From the NCBI GenBank assembly GCA_032251455.1, contig JAVVEG010000010.1, positions 1 to 64,000 of the forward strand: DNA of 64,000 nucleotides, read 5' to 3'. Below the pieces are notes generated by a model. It worked only from the letters and a program-made list of their open reading frames with translations. It did no database searches and was not told where the DNA came from. Position numbers and translations under genes: made by a program. Of this stretch, positions 8,675-14,991 are shown piece after piece; positions within the stretch are counted from its first letter, which is position 1, and each line of letters begins with the position of its first letter. This DNA comes from JAVVEG01 sp032251455. GTDB lineage: Bacteria > Pseudomonadota > Gammaproteobacteria > Pseudomonadales > Pseudohongiellaceae.

Positions 8675-9138
8675 CAGACCACCCCCATGCCCAGCCACTC
8701 GGCTATCAAGGCCGGTTTGTCCTCGCCCTCGATGTCCACGGTTGCGCGATGCTTGAGCAGGTACTGTCCGGGGTTTTTCTCGATGGCGCTGAGCAGCTCG
8801 AAACGGGCGCGAATGCGTTTGCCCACCCTGACCGGGTTCAGAAAACGGACCTTGTCCAGACCATAATTGATGGAGATGGAGATGCCTTCAATCTTGATGG
8901 TACCGGCCTCGGCGCCCAGCATGCTCAACAGGGACAGGGTGAGGAAGCCGTGAGCGATGGTGCCGCCAAATGGGGTTTCCTGGCGGGCTCGTTCCTGGTC
9001 GATATGAATGAACTGGAAATCCCCGGTGGCTTCGGCAAACTGGTTGACGCGCTGCTGGGTTATTTCGAGCCATTCGGAGCAGCCAACCTCCTGTCCGATG
9101 AATTGCTGTGCTGCGTCAAGTGTTACCGGTTTGGGCAT
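8674..9138 (-). CDS. MaoC-like dehydratase (hot-dog fold)
   Basis: A 154-residue protein of the MaoC/(R)-specific enoyl-CoA hydratase family. The hydratase segment ATGDFQFIHIDQERA (about residues 36-50) keeps the catalytic Asp and His, with Gln replacing the usual Asn, followed by GTIAHGFLTLSLL. The ATG at 9138 was chosen over a far upstream one because the family starts here (MPKPVTLDAAQQFIGQ). Substrates are likely 2-enoyl-CoA thioesters. Together with the DUF1499 gene it forms a two-gene unit inserted in reverse between ubiH and ubiI. Confidence 0.85.
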   Translation of the reverse strand: MPKPVTLDAAQQFIGQEVGCSEWLEITQQRVNQFAEATGDFQFIHIDQERARQETPFGGTIAHGFLTLSLLSMLGAEAGTIKIEGISISINYGLDKVRFLNPVRVGKRIRARFELLSAIEKNPGQYLLKHRATVDIEGEDKPALIAEWLGMGVV

Positions 9139-9243
9139 GGGTTTCTCCGTTGTATCTGGGTTATGGTACAGACGGGCCAGTATCGGGCAAAAAGCCTGGC
9201 GCTTCAATCGGTCTGTGCGCTGTTTTCTGTGCGCCCGCCAGAC

Positions 9244-9249
9244 TATAAT
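9244..9249 (+). promoter_or_regulatory. Possible -10 box for ubiI
   Basis: A perfect TATAAT lies 32 bp before the ubiI start. No good -35 hexamer stands at 16-18 bp (TGTTTT is nearest), so support is partial. A separate promoter would make sense because the MaoC/DUF1499 pair cuts ubiI off from ubiH. Confidence 0.3.
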
Positions 9250-9280
9250 GCCCATTCGATCATTTTCCCAGGCCAGTATC

Positions 9281-10621
9281 ATGTCGGCGGTCAGCACTTC
9301 TGATAGCACTTTTGATAGTACTTCAGACAGTTCGTCAAACAGCTCTTCAAACAAGCTTCCCGATGTGGATGTGCTGATTGTCGGTGCCGGCATGGTGGGG
9401 GCGACACTGGCCTGCCTGCTGGCCGACAGTGGCCTGCGTATTGCCATTGCCGAGGCGCAGCCCTTGCTGGCCGACCAGGCGCTGGCGCGTTACCGTGACG
9501 AAACCGACGCAGTGGACAAGTCTCCTGAGCAGATGGATTTTGATGCCAGGGTCAGCGCCATAACGCCTGCCTCCCGGCAGATTTTCGAGCAGGCGGGGGT
9601 GTGGGCGCAGATAGCACAATGCCGCATCAGCCCCTATCGACAGATGCAGGTATGGGAAGCCGATGGCACCGGCGCCATCAGTTTCGATGCGGCCGAGATC
9701 CAGTGCAATGAATTGGGGTATATCATTGAAAACCGCCTGCTTACGGCGTGTCTGCATCAACAGCTGCGACAGCATCCGCAGCTTGCCCTGCTGTCGCCGC
9801 TGAGCATCAGCGCATTTCATCAGGTGTACGGTGCGGGGGAGTCTGGACAGGCCCTGTTGCAAGTCAGCCTGAGCGATGGCCGCCAACTCGGAACCCGACT
9901 GCTGGTGGCAGCCGATGGCGCCAATTCCATGATCCGGCAAATGGCGGGTTTCGCCACGCGGGAATGGGATTACGCCCACCATGCCATTGTCGCGACGGTG
10001 CGGACCAGCCAGCCACATCAGCACAAAGCCATCCAGCGTTTCATGGACGATGGGGTGCTGGCGTTTTTGCCTCTGACTGCCCCCGGAGATAATCAAAGGT
10101 ATTGCTCCATCGTCTGGTCCGTGGTGCCAGAGCGCGCCTCTGCGCTGATGGCTCTGGACGACGCAGGCTTCGGGCAGGCGCTGGCGGTGGCCATTGAGAA
10201 CCGCCTGGGCGCTGTCGAATGGCTGGGCCAGCGCAGCGCTTTTCCTTTGCGGCAACGCCATGCCCGCGACTATGTGCGGCAACAGGTGGTGCTGGTGGGC
10301 GATGCGGCCCATACCATTCACCCGCTGGCCGGACAGGGCGTCAATCTGGGTCTGCAGGATGCGCTGGCCCTGAGTGAGGTCTTGCTCAAAGCGCATCGGG
10401 AAGGACGCGATCCTGGTGGGCAACGGGTACTGCAGGCCTATCAGCGCAGTCGCAAGGGCGATAATTTGAGCATGATGTATCTGATGGAAGGTTTTCGGCA
10501 TCTGTTTGCGGAACAACCCTTGCCGGTGCGCTGGCTGCGCAATACCGGAATGAGCGCTGTGGACAGGATGCCCGTGCTGAAGCGCTACCTGATGCAACAG
10601 GCCATGGGCCTGCGCGGCTGA
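9281..10621 (+). CDS. ubiI: Ubiquinone-synthesis FAD hydroxylase, UbiI/VisC type
   Basis: Second FAD ring hydroxylase of the ubiquinone pathway. From the ATG at 9281 it has 446 residues. The flavin loop LIVGAGMVGATLAC comes at about residues 31-44, later than usual, because the N-terminus is extended by a Ser/Asp/Asn-rich tract encoded by a 5 x 12-bp tandem repeat. The DG motif (AADGANSM) and GDAAHTIHPLAGQG with its Asp follow the UbiI/VisC type. Assignment between UbiI and UbiF-like specificity cannot be certain from sequence alone; position in the pepP-ubiH-ubiI locus favours UbiI. Confidence 0.82.
   Translation: MSAVSTSDSTFDSTSDSSSNSSSNKLPDVDVLIVGAGMVGATLACLLADSGLRIAIAEAQPLLADQALARYRDETDAVDKSPEQMDFDARVSAITPASRQIFEQAGVWAQIAQCRISPYRQMQVWEADGTGAISFDAAEIQCNELGYIIENRLLTACLHQQLRQHPQLALLSPLSISAFHQVYGAGESGQALLQVSLSDGRQLGTRLLVAADGANSMIRQMAGFATREWDYAHHAIVATVRTSQPHQHKAIQRFMDDGVLAFLPLTAPGDNQRYCSIVWSVVPERASALMALDDAGFGQALAVAIENRLGAVEWLGQRSAFPLRQRHARDYVRQQVVLVGDAAHTIHPLAGQGVNLGLQDALALSEVLLKAHREGRDPGGQRVLQAYQRSRKGDNLSMMYLMEGFRHLFAEQPLPVRWLRNTGMSAVDRMPVLKRYLMQQAMGLRG
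9293..9352 (+). repeat. 5 x 12-bp tandem repeat in ubiI
   Basis: Five exact-length units follow each other: AGCACTTCTGAT, AGCACTTTTGAT, AGTACTTCAGAC, AGTTCGTCAAAC and AGCTCTTCAAAC. They encode STSD, STFD, STSD, SSSN and SSSN, with the drift growing along the array. The array forms residues 5-24 of UbiI. Confidence 0.9.
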
Positions 10622-10711
10622 CCGGCACTGCTGTTGAAGGACGATAAGCACCTGTCTTGCTCAAGACTCCTGCCTCGATGCCGATAAGCAGTGAATGACT
10701 GCCATGGGAAC

Positions 10712-10970
10712 GGGTATGGGTATGGATTATGAATAATGAGTCGGGCTGGCCTTTTGATCTGGATTTGAGTGACCTGGATACAGGCAGCATCACCAATCTG
10801 TTGCTGGATATCGAAAATCATTTGCCTTTGCTGGAATCGGAAGTTGCCCTGTCGGAATTGCTGCGGGTAAAAAACCTGTTTGAAAAAGAGTTGATGGAAA
10901 CCCACCGCCTGCATTGAAGCAGGCACAACAGCAGGCACCTGCAACATCAATTAACGGCATGATTAACGGC
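10712..10970. repeat. Short duplications flanking a small gene
   Basis: Three small direct duplications lie on either side of the 62-residue gene: GGGTAT twice at 10712-10723; GCAGGCAC at 10919 and 10931 (12 bp apart); ATTAACGGC at 10950 and 10962 (also 12 bp apart). Confidence 0.7.
10729..10917 (+). CDS. 62-residue acidic hypothetical protein
   Basis: Begins MNNESGWPFDLDLSDLD and continues as an amphipathic helix pair rich in Leu and Glu (ENHLPLLESEVALSELL, then VKNLFEKELMETHRLH). There is no membrane segment and no Cys. A GGA lies 6-8 bp before the ATG. The codon pattern resembles that of neighbouring genes. It lies between ubiI and the ABC exporter on the same strand. I do not recognise a family; a small soluble helical partner or regulator would fit its form. 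Confidence 0.5.
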   Translation: MNNESGWPFDLDLSDLDTGSITNLLLDIENHLPLLESEVALSELLRVKNLFEKELMETHRLH

Positions 10971-11094
10971 TGTACTGCCTGGCGCTGCTGGTTTAAGCTG
11001 TGCGCTGGAAAAGTCATCAGTCCGGCTGTTTGTGCGTGGCTCAGCTTGTGCGTAGCCCTTTGTGCAAAGCCCCTTCCGTTAATGGATAACACTC

Positions 11095-12933
11095 TTGAAC
11101 GCGATTGAATCAACGGACTCCACCCCGCGTCTTGCCCGTCTGCGCTCGGTGTTTTACTACAGCCGACTGGCCGTGCAGATTGTCTGGTCTACCAGCCCGG
11201 GCCTGACCCTGGCCATGGCCTTTGCCACGCTGGTGGCGGGCCTGCTTCCGGCCGCCATAGCCTGGGTTGGCCAACTGATTGTTGACGCCGTCATTGCCGC
11301 CATTCAGGCCGAAGGGCCGGCACAGCTTGAGGCCCGCAATCTGGTGCTGCGGTATGTGCTTTACGAGGCCGGGCTGGTCGTACTCTTCACCGGCTTCCAG
11401 AAAATCAATACGGTGTGCCAGTCGATACTCAGGGTGCTGCTGGGCAATGAGATCAATGTCACCATACTGGAGAAGGCCCTGAGCCTGGAATTGGCGGATT
11501 TTGAGGATTCCGAGTATTACGACAAGCTGGTCCGCGCACGCAGAGAGGCGTCCAGCCGGCCGCTGAGCCTGGTGACCCGCACCTTTGATTTGAGCCGGGA
11601 CATGGTTTCCCTGGTCAGTTACGCTTTCCTGCTGTTCCAGTTTTCACCGTTTGCCGTGTTGCTGCTGGGGCTGGCCGGGGTGCCGGGTTTCCTGGCCGAG
11701 GCCCGATTCTCGGGCGAGGCGTTCCGTAATCAACGGCGGCGCTCGGCGGAACGGCGCATGCAGATTTATCTGGAAATGGTGCTGACCCGCGAAGATGGCG
11801 TGAAGGAAGTCAAATTGCTGCAATTGGGCAGATTGTTTTTGCAGCGCTATATCGATATTTTCCGCAATATCTACGCCGAAGACAGAAACCTGGTGCTGCG
11901 TCGAGGGTTCTGGGGTTATGTCCTGGGCCTGCTGGCCAGTGCGGCCTTTTATTTTTCCTATGGCTGGGTGGCGTTTGCTGCGGTTGCGACCACCATTACC
12001 ATCGGCCAGATGACCATGTATATTGCGGTGTTTCGGCAAGGCCAGTCCGCGGTTACCAACTCCTTGACAGCCATCAACGGGATGTACGAGGACAGCCTGT
12101 ATCTGTCCAATCTGACCGAATACCTGGAGCATCGGGTACCGGAAGCCAGTGGCGACAAGACTGCAGGGCCGGCGCCCGGAGACGGCATACGGTTCGAGCA
12201 GGTCAGTTTTTCTTATCCCGGCAGTGACACCCCGGCCCTGCAGGATCTGAACCTGCATATCCGGGCCGGGGAAAGTCTGGCCATCGTCGGTGAGAATGGC
12301 TCCGGCAAAACCACCCTGATCAAGCTGCTGGCGCGTCTGTACACGCCCAGCAGCGGCCGCATCCTGCTGGAAGGCCTGGACCTGCAGGAATGGGATATTG
12401 CCACCTTGCGCCACAGGATAGGGGTCATTTTCCAGGATTTTGCCCGTTACCAGCTCAAGGTGGGAGAAAATATCGGGGTGGGGGATGTGGCCAATCTGGC
12501 TGTCCGCAGTCAGGTTGAACTGGCTGCAGAACAAGGCCTTTCCAGGGGTTTCATCGAAGCCCTGCCGCAGACCTATGACACCCAGCTGGGAACCTGGTTC
12601 AAGGATGGCAAGGAGCTATCGGGAGGGCAATGGCAGAAGATTGCCCTGTCGCGTGCGTTCATGCGGACCCAGGCCGATATCCTGATTCTGGATGAGCCCA
12701 CGGCTGCCATCGATGCCCGCGCCGAAGCCGAGCTCTTCGCGCATTTCCGGGAGCTGACCGCGAAGCGGATCTCCATCATCATCTCCCACCGCTTTTCCAC
12801 GGTGCGCATCGCGGACCATATCATTGTGCTGGAGCAGGGCAGGATTGCAGAGGAAGGGACTCACGCGCAGCTATTGGCCTGCAAGGGGCAGTATGCCCGT
12901 CTTTTCCACCTGCAGGCCCAGGGTTATCAGTAG
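11095..12933 (+). CDS. ABC exporter, fused permease and ATPase
   Basis: A 612-residue half-transporter: an N-terminal six-helix domain (about residues 1-345) and a C-terminal nucleotide-binding domain with Walker A GENGSGKTT, signature LSGGQWQK, Walker B ILILDEPTA and the H-loop ISHRFST. This is the type IV exporter layout used for peptides, lipids or drugs; it is expected to work as a dimer. The start is a TTG preceded by GGATAA; an upstream ATG lies in another frame. It stands alone, with no precursor peptide or processing gene next to it, so the cargo is unknown. Confidence 0.88.
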   Translation: MNAIESTDSTPRLARLRSVFYYSRLAVQIVWSTSPGLTLAMAFATLVAGLLPAAIAWVGQLIVDAVIAAIQAEGPAQLEARNLVLRYVLYEAGLVVLFTGFQKINTVCQSILRVLLGNEINVTILEKALSLELADFEDSEYYDKLVRARREASSRPLSLVTRTFDLSRDMVSLVSYAFLLFQFSPFAVLLLGLAGVPGFLAEARFSGEAFRNQRRRSAERRMQIYLEMVLTREDGVKEVKLLQLGRLFLQRYIDIFRNIYAEDRNLVLRRGFWGYVLGLLASAAFYFSYGWVAFAAVATTITIGQMTMYIAVFRQGQSAVTNSLTAINGMYEDSLYLSNLTEYLEHRVPEASGDKTAGPAPGDGIRFEQVSFSYPGSDTPALQDLNLHIRAGESLAIVGENGSGKTTLIKLLARLYTPSSGRILLEGLDLQEWDIATLRHRIGVIFQDFARYQLKVGENIGVGDVANLAVRSQVELAAEQGLSRGFIEALPQTYDTQLGTWFKDGKELSGGQWQKIALSRAFMRTQADILILDEPTAAIDARAEAELFAHFRELTAKRISIIISHRFSTVRIADHIIVLEQGRIAEEGTHAQLLACKGQYARLFHLQAQGYQ

Positions 12934-12936
12934 CTG

Positions 12937-14184
12937 TTAACGTGCACTCGGTCCATGTTCCAGACGCAGGCCGAGAGTGCCGCCACGGGTGAAACCCTGT
13001 TCGATATCCTGCAGATAGCGGTCAGATTCTGACTCCTGTTTCAGATGCAGGGCAAAGAAAGCGGTGGCGAAATGGTTGAGGATATTGTTGGTGCGCACCG
13101 AATCCCAGACTGAATCCAGGTAGTGTCCGGCCACTGCCGGAGTGTCACTGCTCAGTATTTCGATGGGCATGGGAATTGGGGCGGCCACACTGTGGCCGGC
13201 ATTGGCAAAAGTCAGCAGGTAGCGGTCACTGTTCTGCGTTCCTGTAAAAATGGCACGTGTTCCGTTCTCATAACCGGCAGTAACATCGGCATCCCCGGCC
13301 ACAAAGAAAATCGGTTTGCTGACCCCGAGCAGACCTTGCTCGTCCCAGAAACCAGTGTTCATTCCCCAGGGGGCAATCAGCAGGCCCGCCTTGATGCGCG
13401 CATCCAATCCTTGCCGATAATCCGGGTTGGTGGCGGCCCTGGCCTGCAACAGGCGGTTGGGTGGTCCGGCAATATTGTTGACAGCGGCCTCGCTGAAACC
13501 GGCGCCCAGATTGTTCAGCGCACCGTAGCCGCCCATGGAAAAACCAATCAGCCCGGTTTGCTCGATATCCACCAACTGGCTGAGGAAACTGCCGGAGCCG
13601 GTCGCAGCCAGTTTCGCCATCGTGTCGAGCACAAAAAGCTGATCCAGCGGGCGGTTGTACAGCGTGCTGGCAAAAGCCTGTTGGTCGTCATAGGTGCTGT
13701 CGGTGTGGTCGATGGAAACGGTCACATAGCCCTTGCTGGCCAGGTTCTCGCCCAGATGGCTGAGCAGGAAGCGGTTGCCGGGGTAGCCGTGCGAGATGAT
13801 GATCAAGGGGTAGCGGTTGTCCCGCAAAGGCTCGGCATCCCGTACTGCCCTGCCATGTAGCCTGGCAGTAATGCTGGGGTCTCTGGTGATGGCCAGGTAT
13901 TCGGTACCGGTTTGCTGGTTGGCGGCAAGCTGGGCTGGATACCATACCTCCACGGTCAAGGGCCGGTCATAGCTTGCGTTGGCTGCACCGCGCTCTGTGC
14001 CGAGCACATCGATACGGCCAGGGTCGAGTAATTCCAGGGTGCGTACACCCACCGCGTAGGACCCGTAGGCGGCAAGCTCGGGGGCATCGGGGCGAATGAT
14101 GTCGATGCGATTGGTTTGCGCAAGGGCATGCAGGGACTGCAGAGAAAGTAGGGTCATCAGAATGCCAGCCAGGTGTCTTTTCAT
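12937..14184 (-). CDS. Secreted alpha/beta hydrolase
   Basis: A 415-residue predicted periplasmic or secreted esterase-like enzyme. It has a signal peptide (MKRHLAGILMTLLSLQSLHALAQ, cut after AQ-like residues), the oxyanion segment IIISHGYPGN, the nucleophile elbow GFSMGGYG and a late AGHSVAAP His region. The fold and spacing resemble platelet-activating-factor acetylhydrolase/dienelactone-hydrolase relatives. The ATG at 14184 is preferred over a TTG two codons upstream. It converges with the ABC exporter with 3 bp between stops. Its substrate is unknown. Confidence 0.8.
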   Translation of the reverse strand: MKRHLAGILMTLLSLQSLHALAQTNRIDIIRPDAPELAAYGSYAVGVRTLELLDPGRIDVLGTERGAANASYDRPLTVEVWYPAQLAANQQTGTEYLAITRDPSITARLHGRAVRDAEPLRDNRYPLIIISHGYPGNRFLLSHLGENLASKGYVTVSIDHTDSTYDDQQAFASTLYNRPLDQLFVLDTMAKLAATGSGSFLSQLVDIEQTGLIGFSMGGYGALNNLGAGFSEAAVNNIAGPPNRLLQARAATNPDYRQGLDARIKAGLLIAPWGMNTGFWDEQGLLGVSKPIFFVAGDADVTAGYENGTRAIFTGTQNSDRYLLTFANAGHSVAAPIPMPIEILSSDTPAVAGHYLDSVWDSVRTNNILNHFATAFFALHLKQESESDRYLQDIEQGFTRGGTLGLRLEHGPSAR

Positions 14185-14296
14185 GATCAATACCAGTCAA
14201 TGAGTTGCTGCTGGAAAGATACACCATGAAGGCGGGTTTGCAAATCTGTGAATTACAGCTGCAGGCAGGGCTTCAAACTGTCGAGGACAATCGGGG

Positions 14297-14332
14297 AAAA
14301 AGGCTGGGACACTGCCTGGTGAAGTGTCCCAG
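14297..14332 (-). terminator. Rho-independent terminator after the TonB-C gene
   Basis: A perfect 10-bp stem (CTGGGACACT with AGTGTCCCAG, loop of 9 nt) is followed on the minus strand by CC and five T. It lies 28 bp beyond the stop of the TonB-C-domain gene on the same strand. Confidence 0.85.
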
Positions 14333-14360
14333 TCTGAAGAGTTGCTTGCAACTGCATGGT

Positions 14361-14738
14361 TTATTCAGTGCGTGGTACAAAGCTGAACTTCATGTTGGTA
14401 CGCACCGGGACTGGTGTGCCTGCATCGACGACCGGTTCAAACTGCCATTGATTGATTGCGGTCAAGGCTGCCCGGCTGAATGCTGGCGCAGTGGTGTCCT
14501 TGACGGCAGGCTCAAGCACCGAGCCATCGGGGGCAACGGTGAACTCGACAATCACGAACCCTTCCTTGCCGGCGCGGTCCTTGAGCAGCGGGTATTCAGG
14601 CAGAGCCTGTTCGACGACTTTCAGGTTCTTGCTGCTGTACAGGCCACCGGTGAGAGTGTCGGCACTGGCCAGGCTGGTGGCCAGGGTGCTGCCAATGAGC
14701 AACAGGGTGGAGATTTTTGCTGGAGTAAAAGTTTTCAT
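14361..14738 (-). CDS. Periplasmic TonB C-terminal-domain protein
   Basis: A 125-residue protein with a signal peptide (MKTFTPAKISTLLLIGS then TSLASA) and a single TonB_C domain: PEYPLLKDRAGKEGFVIVEF, APDGSVLEPAV and AALTAINQWQFEP. It lacks the Pro-rich spacer and membrane anchor of a true TonB, and no exbB/exbD is nearby, so a classic energy-transducing role is unlikely. A strong ribosome site (GAGGT) lies 8 bp before the ATG. It has its own terminator and a 253-bp spacer from gcvP, so it is probably transcribed alone. Confidence 0.8.
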   Translation of the reverse strand: MKTFTPAKISTLLLIGSTLATSLASADTLTGGLYSSKNLKVVEQALPEYPLLKDRAGKEGFVIVEFTVAPDGSVLEPAVKDTTAPAFSRAALTAINQWQFEPVVDAGTPVPVRTNMKFSFVPRTE

Positions 14739-14928
14739 GGTATGACCTCGCTTGGTGTTTAAAAAAACAGTCTTAAAAATCAGTGCTTGTTCAGGAGAGG
14801 AGCACTTACCCTACTCGCTCGCCTGCTTCACTGTGTTTAATGCAAAGCCAATGCCAACTTATTATTTTCTATTTATATCAATGAGATAAAAAATAAAAGC
14901 CTATTTTTTGAAGGAAAATCACGGGGAA

Positions 14929-14958
14929 CGGTGCACCAATTTCAATCCTGGCGCACCG
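14929..14958 (-). terminator. Stem-loop after gcvP, possible terminator
   Basis: On the minus strand CGGTGCGCC can pair with GGTGCACCG (nine pairs, one G-U) around a 12-nt loop, about 34 bp past the gcvP stop. No T run follows directly, so an intrinsic terminator is not certain. The rest of the 253-bp spacer (14739-14991) is AT-rich with no further gene. Confidence 0.35.
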
Positions 14959-14991
14959 GTTTTGCTGCAAAATGAACAGCTTTGCTGGGGC

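Noticed and set aside
10914..11108. A 64-codon frame (TTG start) ending in the exporter gene
   Set aside because: Composition is Cys/Trp/Ala-rich and unlike neighbours, no ribosome site, and it overlaps genes at both ends.
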